A stretch of 64,000 bases of DNA from Marinobacter nauticus (GCF_003634635.1 NZ_RBJB01000004.1:310001-374000); one strand, 5' to 3'; positions 1 through 9,924 are shown, numbered from the stretch's first letter. Notes: generated by a model from the sequence alone, not told the origin. Made by a program: numbers and translations.

Positions 1-20
1 CCAATAGCCTGAGGACGAAA

Positions 21-2264
21 ATGACATCATCCAAAGCCAAGATTGTCTACACGTTGACCGACGAGGCTCCCGCCCTCGCCACCCGGTCACTGCTTCCCAT
101 CCTGGAAACCTTCGCCAAGCCGGCTGGCATCGATTTCGAAACCAGCGACATCTCTCTCGCGGCGCGTATTCTGGCAGGCTTCCCGGACTACCTTGAGGAA
201 GACCAGCGGGTTCCGGATGCCCTGGCTGAATTGGGTGAGTACACCAAGGATCCGGACGCCAACATCATCAAACTGCCGAACATCTCCGCGTCCATTCCGC
301 AGCTGCGTGCCGCGATCAAAGAACTGAACGAGCAAGGCTACAAGGTGCCCGAGTACAAGGAGCACCCAGAGACCGACGAAGAGAAAGAAATTCACGCCCG
401 CTACAGCAAGGTGCTTGGCAGTGCCGTTAATCCGGTACTGCGTGAAGGTAACTCCGATCGTCGCGCGCCGGCCGCGGTCAAGGCTTTCGCGCGTAAGTAC
501 CCGCACACCATGGGCGAATGGAGTCCGGCCTCGCGTACCCACGTGGCGCACATGCGCGGTGGCGACTTTTACTCCAGCGAGCAGTCCGTGACCCTGGACA
601 AGGCCACCAACGCCCGCATCGTGTTCGAGAACAAAAAGGGCGAACAGACCGTTCTGAAATCCGACCTGCCGCTGCAGGAAGGCGAAGTGCTCGACGGCAT
701 GTTCATGAGCAAGAAGGCGCTGGTGAAGTTCTTTGAGGACGCCATCGCCGACTGTGAGAACACCGGCGTGATGTTCTCCCTGCACGTGAAAGCCACCATG
801 ATGAAAATCTCCCACCCGATCGTATTCGGTCACGCGGTGAAGGTTTTCTACAAGGAGCTGTTCGACAAGTACGGTGAGCTGTTCCAGGAAATCGGCGTTA
901 ACCCGAACAACGGCCTCTCGTCCGTGATCGAGAAGATCAAGCAACTGCCGGAATCCAAGCAGGAGCAGATTCAGGAAGACCTGCACGCGTGCTACGAGCA
1001 CCGTCCGGAAATCGCCATGGTCGATTCTGTTAAAGGGATCACCAACCTGCACGTGCCGAGCGACGTCATTGTCGACGCCTCAATGCCGGCGATGATCCGT
1101 AACTCCGGCAAGATGTGGGCCCGTGATGGCAAGCTGAAGGACACCAAGGCGGTGATGCCGGAGTCCACCTACGCCACCATCTACCAGGAAGTGATCAACT
1201 TCTGTAAGACCCACGGCGCGTTTGACCCCACCACCATGGGTACCGTTCCGAACGTGGGCCTGATGGCGCAGAAAGCCGAAGAGTACGGCTCTCACGACAA
1301 GACCTTCGAAATGAAGGAAGACGGTGTCGTGCGCGTTGTGGCCGAAGACGGCACTGTCCTGACCGAGCACAAGGTTGAGGAAGGCGATATCTGGCGTGCC
1401 TGCCAGACCAAGGATCTGCCGATCCGCGACTGGGTTAAGCTGGCGGTTAACCGCTCCCGCTCCAGCGGCATGCCGGCCGTATTCTGGCTGGACGATGAGC
1501 GTGCCCACGATGCCCAGCTGATCAAGAAGGTCAAAACCTACCTGGCTGACCTGGACACCGAAGGTCTGGACATTCGCATCATGTCTCCGGTTCGCGCCAT
1601 TCGCTGGACCATGGAGCGTCTGATTCGCGGCCTGGACACCATCTCTGTCACCGGCAACGTGCTGCGTGACTACCTGACCGACCTGTTCCCGATCCTGGAG
1701 CTGGGCACCAGCGCCAAGATGCTGTCCATCGTGCCGCTGCTGAACGGCGGTGGTCTGTATGAGACCGGTGCCGGCGGTTCCGCACCCAAGCACGTACAGC
1801 AGCTGATTCAGGAAAACCACCTGCGCTGGGATTCCCTGGGTGAGTTTCTGGCCACCGCGGTGTCCCTGGACGAGCTGGGCGAGAAGCAGAACAACGAGCG
1901 TGCCCGCCTGCTGGGCCAGACTATGGACAAGGCCACCGAGCGACTGCTGGAAAACAACCAGTCTCCGTCGCGGGTAACCGGCGAGCTGGACAACCGTGGT
2001 TCACACTTCCACCTGGCCCGCTACTGGGCGGAAGAGCTCTCCAAACAGGATGAAGACAAGGAACTGAAAGAATTCTTCACCAAGCTGTCTGCCCAGTTGG
2101 AGGAGAACAAGGACAAGATCCTGGAAGAAATGACCGTGGTGCAGGGCCATCCGGCCGATATCGGTGGTTACTACCACCCGCCCATGGAGAAGGTGTGCGA
2201 GGTTATGCAGCCGAGCGCCACTTTCAACAAGATCCTGGCCGAGGCACGGGATTCCGTGAAGTAA
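21..2264 (+). CDS. icd: Monomeric NADP-dependent isocitrate dehydrogenase
   Basis: Oxidatively decarboxylates isocitrate to 2-oxoglutarate with NADP+ in the TCA cycle, in the cytosol. The 747-residue chain has the length and overall sequence of the single-chain (IDH-II) type, about twice the size of the homodimeric enzyme, and reads without a break. The ATG at 21 has GAGG about six bases upstream, so the start is well supported although only 20 bases of upstream DNA are present. A strong intrinsic terminator follows at 2309, so this is the end of its transcript. The next gene is convergent. Family assignment is recognition from the translated sequence; cofactor preference is inferred from the family. 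Confidence 0.96.
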   Translation: MTSSKAKIVYTLTDEAPALATRSLLPILETFAKPAGIDFETSDISLAARILAGFPDYLEEDQRVPDALAELGEYTKDPDANIIKLPNISASIPQLRAAIKELNEQGYKVPEYKEHPETDEEKEIHARYSKVLGSAVNPVLREGNSDRRAPAAVKAFARKYPHTMGEWSPASRTHVAHMRGGDFYSSEQSVTLDKATNARIVFENKKGEQTVLKSDLPLQEGEVLDGMFMSKKALVKFFEDAIADCENTGVMFSLHVKATMMKISHPIVFGHAVKVFYKELFDKYGELFQEIGVNPNNGLSSVIEKIKQLPESKQEQIQEDLHACYEHRPEIAMVDSVKGITNLHVPSDVIVDASMPAMIRNSGKMWARDGKLKDTKAVMPESTYATIYQEVINFCKTHGAFDPTTMGTVPNVGLMAQKAEEYGSHDKTFEMKEDGVVRVVAEDGTVLTEHKVEEGDIWRACQTKDLPIRDWVKLAVNRSRSSGMPAVFWLDDERAHDAQLIKKVKTYLADLDTEGLDIRIMSPVRAIRWTMERLIRGLDTISVTGNVLRDYLTDLFPILELGTSAKMLSIVPLLNGGGLYETGAGGSAPKHVQQLIQENHLRWDSLGEFLATAVSLDELGEKQNNERARLLGQTMDKATERLLENNQSPSRVTGELDNRGSHFHLARYWAEELSKQDEDKELKEFFTKLSAQLEENKDKILEEMTVVQGHPADIGGYYHPPMEKVCEVMQPSATFNKILAEARDSVK

Positions 2265-2308
2265 GGCCAGTGTTTCAGCCGGGCCACGGGCCCGGCATGA
2301 ATCCCCGA

Positions 2309-2343
2309 AACCCGGTGCGCTTGAAGCTCACCGGGTTTTTTAT
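2309..2343 (+). terminator. Intrinsic terminator of icd
   Basis: AACCCGGTG at 2309-2317 pairs with CACCGGGTT at 2329-2337, followed by a run of T. The T-run is only on the plus-strand side, so it serves icd. It overlaps the last codon of the convergent antiporter gene. Confidence 0.9.
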
Positions 2344-3533
2344 TGGTCTGGCTCTTCCTGGTAGCCCTGTCCGGTTTCACCGGCCTTGCGTAGCTGAAGC
2401 AGCGTCATTGGCGGGCCGATCAACTCGAATACCACCGTAGCGCCAATCACCAGAGGCAGAATGTAGCCAAGCTCCGGCAGCCGTTCGGTGGCCACCAGGG
2501 CGAGGCCCAGGGCAACGCCGGCCTGGGGCATCAGGCAGGCACCGATACGTTGCCGGGTTTCCGGAGCGGAGCCGGCGAGCAGGCCGCCCAGGTAACCACC
2601 GGCCAGCCGGCCGCCAATGCGGGCCAGTACATAGGCCAGGCCAAGCGCACCGAGGGTGGGTAGCGCCAGCCAGTCGAGCTGGTAGCCGGCCATGAAGAAA
2701 AACAGTGCCAGGAAGGGCTCGGAAATGCCTTCGATGGAACGGAACGGCCGAACGTGATGTCGGGCTCGGTTCGCCACCACAATGCCCAGAGTCATGCAGG
2801 TCAGCAGGTACGACAGGCCAAACCAGCTGGCCAGCCCCGCCGCGACAAAGACAAACCCGGCGGATTCCAGCAGCATGGGTTCACCCGGCCGTAGCCGCCC
2901 GGTCAGCCAGGCCATGGGAAACCCCAGTACCATACCCAGCAGCACCGAGCCTGCCACTTCCCAGAGCCCGTGCAACATGGCCGTGGGGCCGCTCAGGTCG
3001 CCGTTGCCCAGCAACAGACCGGCCGCCACCAACAGAACACTGAACAGTATGGCGCCCCAGGCATCGTCGATGGCGACCACCTGAAACACCAGCCGGGTGA
3101 GCGGACCGTTGGCGCCCGCTTCGCGCAGGACATCCAGGGTCGCTGCCGGTGCCGTGGCGGTGGCGATGCCGCCCAGCAGCAGAGCTGCCGGCAGGTTGCC
3201 GGTTACGGCCCAGACCGCCAGGATGACGGCCATGGCGGTCAGCAACGTGACGGCCAGGCTGACAATCAGCGCTTCTTTTCCCTGCCTGAGATCCCGTGCC
3301 GACATCCGTTCACCCAGCAGAAACCCCACCATCGCCAGGGTTAACTGGGTAATCAGGCTGAAGCTCTGGTCTGCGTTATCCGGCAGCAGGTCAAGAAGAT
3401 CCGGTCCAGCCAGGGCGCCCAGCAACAGCAGCAGGGTCACCCGGGGCACGTGTACCTTCTGGCCCACGGCGTGCGCAGCGAGTGCCAGCAGCAGGGTGCT
3501 ACCGATAAGGATCAGGTCGCTGGCGTGATTCAC
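2340..3533 (-). CDS. Cation:proton antiporter (Na+/H+ exchanger family)
   Basis: Integral inner-membrane protein of 397 residues, almost entirely hydrophobic, with about 11-12 predicted membrane segments and the glycine-rich helices of the CPA2/KefB-like Na+/H+ exchanger domain. It has no C-terminal TrkA-N domain, so it is a short, transport-only form. It probably exchanges Na+ or K+ for protons; the ion is not decided by sequence. The start is GTG at 3533, four bases after the stop of the ybaK-like gene, with AGGAG lying over the end of that gene, so translation is probably coupled. Near-identity of the reading frame with its neighbours in composition gives no sign of transfer. Confidence 0.85.
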   Translation of the reverse strand: MNHASDLILIGSTLLLALAAHAVGQKVHVPRVTLLLLLGALAGPDLLDLLPDNADQSFSLITQLTLAMVGFLLGERMSARDLRQGKEALIVSLAVTLLTAMAVILAVWAVTGNLPAALLLGGIATATAPAATLDVLREAGANGPLTRLVFQVVAIDDAWGAILFSVLLVAAGLLLGNGDLSGPTAMLHGLWEVAGSVLLGMVLGFPMAWLTGRLRPGEPMLLESAGFVFVAAGLASWFGLSYLLTCMTLGIVVANRARHHVRPFRSIEGISEPFLALFFFMAGYQLDWLALPTLGALGLAYVLARIGGRLAGGYLGGLLAGSAPETRQRIGACLMPQAGVALGLALVATERLPELGYILPLVIGATVVFELIGPPMTLLQLRKAGETGQGYQEEPDQ

Positions 3534-3537
3534 CCCC

Positions 3538-4008
3538 TTACTCCTGTTGCAGCGGAGCGAACCGGGCCTGGGTCAGTCGGGCCAGATCGGCGGGTGCCAG
3601 TTCGATTTCCAGGCCCCGTTTGCCGGCACTGACAAAGATCGTTTCGAAGTCTTCGGCGGATTGATCAATGAAGGTTTTCAGAGGTTTTTTCTGGCCCAGG
3701 GGACTGACCCCACCCAAGACGTAGCCGGTGGTGCGCTGCACCAGCTGTTTGTCGGCCATGACGGCTTTCTTGGCGCCGGCAGCCTTGGCAATCTGTTTCA
3801 AACCGAGCATGGCGGTGACCGGTACGATGCCCACCGCCAGATTCTTACCATCGAGGCTGACTACCAGGGTCTTGAACACCTGGGCCGGGTTCGCACCGGT
3901 TTTTTCCGCCGCTTCCTCGCCATAGCTTTCCGCAGCCGGATCGTGCTCATACTCGTGAATGATGAAATTCACCCGGGCCTGTTTGGCGGCGTTGATTGCG
4001 GGGGTCAT
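3538..4008 (-). CDS. ybaK: YbaK/EbsC-type aminoacyl-tRNA deacylase
   Basis: Trans-editing enzyme of the YbaK family, which hydrolyses Cys-tRNA(Pro) mischarged by prolyl-tRNA synthetase. At 156 residues it is full length. The N-terminal region carries the conserved lysine in a QVFKTLVV context and the glycine-rich core typical of the fold. ATG at 4008 is preferred over an upstream ATG at 4041 because the family starts at the MTPAIN residues. It is first in a two-gene unit with the antiporter. Substrate specificity (Cys-Pro versus other family members) is inferred from family only. Confidence 0.88.
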   Translation of the reverse strand: MTPAINAAKQARVNFIIHEYEHDPAAESYGEEAAEKTGANPAQVFKTLVVSLDGKNLAVGIVPVTAMLGLKQIAKAAGAKKAVMADKQLVQRTTGYVLGGVSPLGQKKPLKTFIDQSAEDFETIFVSAGKRGLEIELAPADLARLTQARFAPLQQE

Positions 4009-4068
4009 GACGGTTCCTGTTGGTTGGATCGAACGTAGCACCGATTAAAGCATGTGCCGCCAACGAGT

Positions 4069-5373
4069 TCATCCTTCCCGGAACACCGGCCAGCGGTCGG
4101 TAATCGCTCCCCGGGTCGGATCGAAGACGGCCAGGTCTCCAAATTGCAGGAAGACCGATTCGCTCTGGTGCGGCCGCAGGAACACCCGGTCGCCCTCTGC
4201 CAGATCGAGCCCATCGGCGAAATTCAGCATTTCCTGATTACTGGATCGGCCGTAGACCGGGTTATCGCTTAATCCTGCCGGTGACACCGGCGTTGCCGGC
4301 CAGTTGCCGCCGTAGATGAAAGCCGTGCGGGCCCGGTTCGGGTTCCACAGCGCCTGCAGCCTGCCCAGCCCGGGTGCACCGGGAATCCGGGTGCTTGCCA
4401 GCAGCTTCAGGACCGGCGTGGCAATGAACGCCGCGGGCCGGTGGTCAGACAGTGTTGGCAGGTCGAAATCCGTGGGCATTACCAGGCCGGAACCGGCGGA
4501 GAGCTCATTCACGGGCAGCTCGCCGGACAGCCCGCGATAGAGCTGATAGGTGGTGGACCCCCCGGTGTTAAGTGTCAGGTCTGTCAGTGAGCGTCCCAGG
4601 TGTTGCTCGGCGGTGGACACGTAATCCTGATACCGCGCCATGGCCCGGTCCCGCAGCCAGGCCGCTGGCCCCGGTGCTTTCATGATATGAGGTTCGTAGC
4701 CCATGAACCCGCTCAAACTGAGCCAGGGCGAGCGTTCAATCATGGTCAGCACCCGGGTCAGGTCACCGGCGTCGGTAAACCCGCCACGGTGCAGTCCAAT
4801 ATCGATCTCCAGGTTAATTCGCAGCCGGCGTTGTTGTGCCCGGGCAAAACCTTCATAGGCCTCAAGCCGCTGCCGGGAATCCACCAGCCATTGCAGTTGC
4901 TGTTCTGGCCGGAAGCCGCTGCTTCTGGATGTGAGCTGCCGATAGAAACGGTCAACGGCGGCCACCGGAAGCGGCTTGCCCATCAGTACATCCGCCTGAG
5001 GCAAGGTCTCTGCCACGGTGTTAAGAAAGGGTTGGTGGAAAACCATCAGCCGGTTGCTGCCGGTGGCCGTCATGATCCGTTGCAGAAGCGGCAGAGAAGG
5101 CAGTGATTTGACCACAATGCGGTAGTGGTACTCGCCGTTCAGGTGACTGTTCAGGGCCGACAGGTTGTGATCCAGCCTGGCCTGATCCAGCACCAGCGTC
5201 GGGGTTGCCAGGCCAGCCTTGGAAAGGGCGGCGTCCAGGGCCTGGAAATAGGGGTGATGACCGTCCCGGCGGGCTTCTGGTCGCAGCCAGGCCAGTGCGC
5301 CGGCGGCACCCAGGGCGGTGGCGCCGAGTAGAAGCCGGCGACGTTGTCGAACGAAGGCATCACTGTGGGCCAT
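4069..5373 (-). CDS. Exported PLP-dependent fold-III enzyme (D-threonine aldolase / D-serine dehydratase-like)
   Basis: PLP enzyme of the alanine racemase-like fold III group, 434 residues. The N-terminus carries RRRLLLG followed by a hydrophobic stretch (residues about 11-30), a twin-arginine-type signal, which would suit export of a folded, cofactor-loaded enzyme. The expected PLP lysine is K89 in a YRIVVKSLPS context. The C-terminal domain around residues 330-430 resembles the D-serine dehydratase-like domain, but the usual metal-binding His-x-Cys is replaced by a His-Gln-Ser-Glu sequence, so the metal site may differ. ATG 5373 lies two bases after the stop of the FAD enzyme gene, so the start is positional. 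Third gene of a redox operon. The reaction is not established; racemase, aldolase or deaminase are all possible. Confidence 0.75.
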   Translation of the reverse strand: MAHSDAFVRQRRRLLLGATALGAAGALAWLRPEARRDGHHPYFQALDAALSKAGLATPTLVLDQARLDHNLSALNSHLNGEYHYRIVVKSLPSLPLLQRIMTATGSNRLMVFHQPFLNTVAETLPQADVLMGKPLPVAAVDRFYRQLTSRSSGFRPEQQLQWLVDSRQRLEAYEGFARAQQRRLRINLEIDIGLHRGGFTDAGDLTRVLTMIERSPWLSLSGFMGYEPHIMKAPGPAAWLRDRAMARYQDYVSTAEQHLGRSLTDLTLNTGGSTTYQLYRGLSGELPVNELSAGSGLVMPTDFDLPTLSDHRPAAFIATPVLKLLASTRIPGAPGLGRLQALWNPNRARTAFIYGGNWPATPVSPAGLSDNPVYGRSSNQEMLNFADGLDLAEGDRVFLRPHQSESVFLQFGDLAVFDPTRGAITDRWPVFREG

Positions 5374-5375
5374 GG

Positions 5376-6785
5376 TTACGCGCTCTCCCCCGCCGTCTCG
5401 AACAGGCCGGCCAGGTAAGGATTGAGAAACCGCCCGCCCGGGTCCAGGCTGCGCCGCACCTCCTGAAAATCCTGCCACCTGGGATACAGGGCCCGGAAAT
5501 CACCGGACTTGAGGGTATTGAGCTTGCCCCAGTGGGGCCGGCCGCCGTGCCGCAGCAAAATCGGCTCCAGCGCTGTGAACATGGGTTGATAGTCTTCCTC
5601 GAAGAACCGGTGTACCGCAATGGAAACGGAATCACGCTGGTAAAACGGGCTGAGCCAGGCATCGTCGGCCTTCACAAAGCGAACCTCGAAGGGAAAGAAC
5701 ACCTCGGGAAACTCTGCCTCCACTAAAGAAACAATCTCCCGGAAGGCCGCCTGCCAGTTTTCTCGCGGCAAATGGTATTCCATTTCATTGAAACGGACAT
5801 TGCGGTCGCTGGTGTAATTCTGCCAGGACGCGGCCACTTTCACTTCTTTGTCCAGGGAGCGGATATAGCCGCCCAGGATCAGCCGGCGTAACCGGGGCGA
5901 CCAGGCCAGGTAGTCCCGCGCCCGATGCAGATCCCGGGCGCCGTCGTTCTGGTCCAGCTGGGCGGTGGCCGATATCGGTTCGTCGGTCAGATCATGTTGA
6001 CTGGTAAAACCCATGCCGGAGAACGGAATGTAATAGAATTCGTAGTTGCGATGCTGGTCGGCGCGGGCATCGGCAGAATCCAGAATATCCTCCAGCGGTA
6101 GCCACTCGGTGGTCTTGCGCAATCGGTAAGGTCGGGTGTTCTGCAGGGTCACATCAGTCACAATGCCGAGGCAGCCGAGGCCAACCCGGGCGGCGTGGAA
6201 AATCTCCGGGTGCTGGTGCCGGCTGCATTCCAGCAGTTCGCCCCCGGCGGTCATCAGCGTGAGGGCTTCGACATAGCCGGACAGGCTCATCAACCCGGCG
6301 CCGGTGCCGTGGGTCGCGGTGGCCAACAGCCCGCCCAATGCCTGTTGATCAATGTCCGGCATGTTGAACAATGCCTGGTCGATGGCGTCCAGCGGCCGGC
6401 CCACCTGCCCGAGCAGGGTTCCGGCAGCGATGCGGGCCTGGCACTGCTGATCATCGTGGCTCAGAACACCGGTCATGCGCGCCAATGAGACCAGAATGCC
6501 GTCGGTGGGTACCAGGGCCGAGAATGAGTGCCCGGACCCCACGGGCCTTATGGTAGTCCCCGCATGTTCAGAGTTCTGCAGCAGATGCCGGAGCTCGTCA
6601 ATGTTGGCCGGAGCAACCCGGTTTTCGGGCAGGCAGGTCTGGGAGCCGGACCAGTTTCGCCACGGCAAAGGACTTTGTGATAGCTCGCCCGCAGCCGGTA
6701 AGGCGCTCTCCCTGGCGTTGGCACCGGTCAGATGGCTGGCGATGGCAGTGCTGACCAGTAACTGCATGAAATGACGCCGTTGCAT
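5376..6785 (-). CDS. Tat-exported FAD-linked oxidase, D-arabinono-1,4-lactone oxidase family
   Basis: FAD-dependent oxidase/dehydrogenase of the VAO superfamily, 469 residues. MQRRHFMQLL is a short twin-arginine-type signal. The FAD domain shows GSGHSFS near residue 105, whose histidine is the usual covalent FAD attachment site in gulonolactone and arabinonolactone oxidases, then ATATHGTG. The C-terminal ALO domain shows RPHWGK and the terminal DPGGRFLNPYL motif. It lies in the middle of a tightly packed operon, 2 bases from each neighbour. The downstream cytochrome partner suggests a periplasmic dehydrogenase that passes electrons to cytochrome c rather than an oxidase using oxygen. The substrate (a sugar lactone or polyol) is unknown. 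Confidence 0.83.
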   Translation of the reverse strand: MQRRHFMQLLVSTAIASHLTGANARESALPAAGELSQSPLPWRNWSGSQTCLPENRVAPANIDELRHLLQNSEHAGTTIRPVGSGHSFSALVPTDGILVSLARMTGVLSHDDQQCQARIAAGTLLGQVGRPLDAIDQALFNMPDIDQQALGGLLATATHGTGAGLMSLSGYVEALTLMTAGGELLECSRHQHPEIFHAARVGLGCLGIVTDVTLQNTRPYRLRKTTEWLPLEDILDSADARADQHRNYEFYYIPFSGMGFTSQHDLTDEPISATAQLDQNDGARDLHRARDYLAWSPRLRRLILGGYIRSLDKEVKVAASWQNYTSDRNVRFNEMEYHLPRENWQAAFREIVSLVEAEFPEVFFPFEVRFVKADDAWLSPFYQRDSVSIAVHRFFEEDYQPMFTALEPILLRHGGRPHWGKLNTLKSGDFRALYPRWQDFQEVRRSLDPGGRFLNPYLAGLFETAGESA

Positions 6786-6787
6786 CG

Positions 6788-7168
6788 TCAGTGGTCCTCC
6801 GCTTCGGCGGGTGTGGCCATAAAGCGAATCAGCTGGCGGAACTGCTCTGCGTTGCAGTCCATACAGAGCCCGTAGGGTGGCATGCCACCGATGCCAGAGA
6901 ACACGTTATCCACGAGGGTTTCCATACCTTTGGCCAGCCTTGGCTGCCAGGCCTCGCCGTGGCCGGTCAAGGGAGCATCCGAGGTGCCGCGGGCGTGACA
7001 GGTCTGGCAGGATCGCTGGTAAACCGCGGCCAGTTCCGGGCTCGCCGGGCTACTGTTGGCAGCATAGGCCTGAATGGCAGCGGATGGGCTGTGACCGCCA
7101 TTACAGGCAGCCAGGCCGATGGTAATAGTGGCCACAACGGCCTGAGTCAGATGCTGGTGCAATCTCAT
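6788..7168 (-). CDS. Cytochrome c5-like lipoprotein
   Basis: Small class I cytochrome c of 126 residues. The N-terminus has a lipoprotein signal ending GLAAC, so it is probably anchored to a membrane facing the periplasm. One heme-binding site, CQTCH, and a GGMPPYG motif supplying the axial methionine are followed by CMDC, the extra cysteine pair that marks cytochrome c5-type proteins. It is the first gene of the operon with the FAD enzyme and the PLP enzyme, whose stop and start codons are two bases apart. It is the likely electron acceptor for the FAD enzyme; that pairing is inference from context. Confidence 0.85.
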   Translation of the reverse strand: MRLHQHLTQAVVATITIGLAACNGGHSPSAAIQAYAANSSPASPELAAVYQRSCQTCHARGTSDAPLTGHGEAWQPRLAKGMETLVDNVFSGIGGMPPYGLCMDCNAEQFRQLIRFMATPAEAEDH

Positions 7169-7303
7169 CCTTGTTATCCATAACGCGATTATGTGTCACG
7201 TTTAGTGTCATCGATCCCGACTGAAACTGCAAATCCTTCTCGACTCATGCGTCGTAACTGTCTATTTTTTGTATAGGAAGCTTGAGGCGACAAGGAAATT
7301 GGC

Positions 7304-8527
7304 ATGCAGCCAGAACGGCCGGATTATTCGGGGCTGACCCGACTGAAGGAAAGACACAGTCCGCGAAGACGGGCGCTTTGGACAACACTGGTGTATCTGG
7401 TGGCCGGGCTTATCTGGATTACCTTCTCGGATCGTATCGTCGAACTCTGGTTTCCGGATCCCCGCATGTTGTCGTTGGTACAGACCTGGAAAGGGTTCCT
7501 GTTTGTCGTGGTGACCGGGCTTGTGCTGTTCACGGTGATTCTGCGCCAGCTCAACAAGGATCGCCTGCTGCTATCCCTGCAATCCGACCAGCGCCGGGCG
7601 CTCCGTCGCCGTGAAAGACAGCTGACGGTGCTGATGGATAACCTGCCGGGTATGGCCTACCGCTGCCTGCCCGACGAAGACTGGACCATGTTGTTCGTAT
7701 CGGCCGGGTGTGCCGATCTCACGGGGTATCAACCTGAGGAGCTGATTCGTAATCGAACCACCAGCTACGCGGCCCTGATGGATGAGGAAGATGCCGGACA
7801 GGTCGCGCAGGAAGTGGAAGCGGCGGTCCGCAAAGATGAGTCCTTTTCCGTCGAGTACGCCATTACCCGCAAGGACGGCCGGAAGATATGGGTCTGGGAG
7901 CGGGGCTGCGGTGTGCTGGATGATGACGGCACCATGGTGCTTGAGGGCATTATTCTGGATATTTCCGACCGCAAGCAACTGGAAAACGAGCTCGAAGCAC
8001 TGGCGACGCGGGACTCACTGACCGGCGTGCTCAACCGCCGGGAGTGCTCACGGGTGCTGATCGAAGAGCTGGAGCGGGCGCGTCGGTACAACCGTCCCCT
8101 CGCGTTATTGTGGATCGACTTTGACCACTTCAAGGAAATCAACGATACCTGGGGTCACGCTGCAGGGGATTCCGTGCTCTGTTCCATCAGCAGTCTGCTC
8201 GAGGACAGCGTCCGCAGTGTTGATACCCTGGGCCGTTTCGGGGGCGAGGAGTTTGTCCTTATTCTGCCAGAAATGGACGTTGCGGAAGCGGAGGAAACGG
8301 CAGAGCGGTTGCGCCATCGTGTCTGTAATCAGCCGGTGGCCCTGGAATCCGGCCACAACATTCGATTGACCATCAGTATTGGCGTGGCGGTCTTTCCCGA
8401 CCATGGCGATACCCTGGATGCACTTTGCGCTGCCGCCGACAAGGCGATGTATCGGGCCAAAAAACAGGGTCGGAACTGTATCGCCATGGCACAGGCGGTT
8501 CAGCCAGTCCATAATGGTTTCAGATAG
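7304..8527 (+). CDS. Membrane PAS-GGDEF diguanylate cyclase
   Basis: Makes the second messenger cyclic di-GMP from two GTP. Two membrane segments at about residues 25-42 and 63-82 enclose a short periplasmic loop, followed by a linker helix, a PAS sensor domain at about 105-222 and a GGDEF domain at about 235-400. The active-site signature is GGEEF (313-317), and an RSVD inhibitory site at 304-307 stands five residues before it, so product feedback inhibition should be intact. No EAL domain. The ATG has AAGGA at good distance. Transcribed divergently from the cytochrome operon. The signal sensed by the PAS domain is unknown. Confidence 0.93.
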   Translation: MQPERPDYSGLTRLKERHSPRRRALWTTLVYLVAGLIWITFSDRIVELWFPDPRMLSLVQTWKGFLFVVVTGLVLFTVILRQLNKDRLLLSLQSDQRRALRRRERQLTVLMDNLPGMAYRCLPDEDWTMLFVSAGCADLTGYQPEELIRNRTTSYAALMDEEDAGQVAQEVEAAVRKDESFSVEYAITRKDGRKIWVWERGCGVLDDDGTMVLEGIILDISDRKQLENELEALATRDSLTGVLNRRECSRVLIEELERARRYNRPLALLWIDFDHFKEINDTWGHAAGDSVLCSISSLLEDSVRSVDTLGRFGGEEFVLILPEMDVAEAEETAERLRHRVCNQPVALESGHNIRLTISIGVAVFPDHGDTLDALCAAADKAMYRAKKQGRNCIAMAQAVQPVHNGFR

Positions 8528-8598
8528 TCACGTTTTCCGGCCTCGTTCGAAAAACCTCTGGCGCACCAACCAATAACAAGACTGATAAGGCGTTTATC

Positions 8599-9885
8599 AT
8601 GCATTCACTCGCCCGCCGTGCCCTGCATACCTGTAATGTGCCTCGGGACCTGAACCCGGTGACGTTTTGCGACACCGCCGGTGAACATCCGGATCGGGTC
8701 GGGCTCGACAGCAATGCCGCCGAAGCCGTCTGGCGCAGTGTTGAGGCCCTTTACAGAACGGGTGTGCATCCCGGTATTCAGTTGTCACTGCGTTATCGGG
8801 GGGAGCAGGTATTGCACCGGTCGATCGGGCACGCCCGGGGTAATGGTCCTCACGATCCGGCCTCGTTGCCGCGCATTCCCATGACCACCGACACCCCGAT
8901 CTGTTTCTTTTCCGCCTCCAAAGCAGTCACCGCGTTACTGATGCATATGTTGTCCGAGCAGGGGCTGGTCAACCTGATGGACCCGGTGTCCTACTATTGC
9001 CCGGAATTCGCGCGTAACGGCAAGCGCACGATTACCGTGCATCAGATTCTCTCCCACCGGGGCGGTATCCCCGCGATACCCCGGGAAACCCCGATCGACG
9101 TGCTTTGGGACCGCGACGAAATCTGGCGGCTCCTGTGCGCCGCCAAGCCAGTCGAAGTGGACGGGGCCAAGGTGGCCTACCATGCCATTACCGGTGGCTT
9201 TGTGTTGCAGCGTGTTCTGGAAAAGGTGACCGGCGACACTATCGAAAGCTACCTGGATCGCTACCTGCGCCGACCCATGGGGATGAAATGGTTTACCTAT
9301 GGCATTGCTTCAGAACACCTGCACGAGCTCGCCAGCAATTATGCGACCGGGCCGACACCCCGGTTTCCGGTGTCCTGGGTGGTGAACCGCGCCTTGGGCG
9401 GTGATATCCGGACGGTGGAGAAAGTCACCAACGACCCCCGCTTCCAGGAGGCTGTGATCCCCGCCGGAAATCTGTGCGGCACGGCCGAAGAAATGGGGCG
9501 CTTCTTCCAGATGATGCTCAATGGTGGCAGTTGGGATGGCAAGCGCATCTGCAGCGAACTCACGGTTCGCCGCGCCATCCAGCAATTTGGCTCACTGCAG
9601 ATGGACAGGACCATGCTGGTGCCCATGCGATTCAGTGCCGGCATGATGCTGGGCAGCAATCCTGTTGGCCTTTGGGGCCAGCAAAGCCGTTATGCGTTTG
9701 GCCATGTCGGGCTGATCAATAAACTGTGCTGGGCGGACCCGGCCCGGGACATTTCCGTCAGCTTGTTGAACACCGGTTTTCCGATTGTGGGCCATCACTT
9801 ACCAGCCCTGGCCCGTTTCGTCTACACTGTCTGCAAACAGTTCCCGGTGTTGCCGGAAAACCAGCGGAGACTGGTGGCAGCCTGA
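8599..9885 (+). CDS. Beta-lactamase-family serine hydrolase
   Basis: Serine hydrolase of the class C beta-lactamase/penicillin-binding fold, 428 residues, usually acting as an esterase or peptidase rather than on antibiotics. The SxxK catalytic motif is S105-A-S-K108. A tyrosine in a AYHAITGG context near residue 193 fits the second catalytic motif. No convincing Sec signal, so it is probably cytosolic. ATG 8599 has AAGG eight bases upstream. It follows the cyclase gene by 71 bases on the same strand and may share its transcript. A hairpin at 9904 follows. Substrate unknown. Confidence 0.86.
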   Translation: MHSLARRALHTCNVPRDLNPVTFCDTAGEHPDRVGLDSNAAEAVWRSVEALYRTGVHPGIQLSLRYRGEQVLHRSIGHARGNGPHDPASLPRIPMTTDTPICFFSASKAVTALLMHMLSEQGLVNLMDPVSYYCPEFARNGKRTITVHQILSHRGGIPAIPRETPIDVLWDRDEIWRLLCAAKPVEVDGAKVAYHAITGGFVLQRVLEKVTGDTIESYLDRYLRRPMGMKWFTYGIASEHLHELASNYATGPTPRFPVSWVVNRALGGDIRTVEKVTNDPRFQEAVIPAGNLCGTAEEMGRFFQMMLNGGSWDGKRICSELTVRRAIQQFGSLQMDRTMLVPMRFSAGMMLGSNPVGLWGQQSRYAFGHVGLINKLCWADPARDISVSLLNTGFPIVGHHLPALARFVYTVCKQFPVLPENQRRLVAA

Positions 9886-9903
9886 GCGTTTCATTAAGAC
9901 GCC

Positions 9904-9924
9904 AGGCCTTGGCGCTCAAGGCCT
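9904..9924 (+). terminator. Hairpin after serine hydrolase gene
   Basis: AGGCCTTG (9904-9911) pairs with CAAGGCCT (9917-9924) around a five-base loop. There is no T-run behind it, so it is at best a weak or factor-assisted terminator. Confidence 0.45.

Noticed and set aside
87..1052. Long open frame on the minus strand opposite icd
   Set aside because: Mirror frame of a well-supported gene in GC-rich DNA. Its product is rich in His, Val, Gln and Arg with no recognisable domain. Similar long mirror frames opposite the hybrid kinase (13370-14839), the MFS gene (24167-25306) and the marR/exporter genes (25487-26533) were left out for the same reason.
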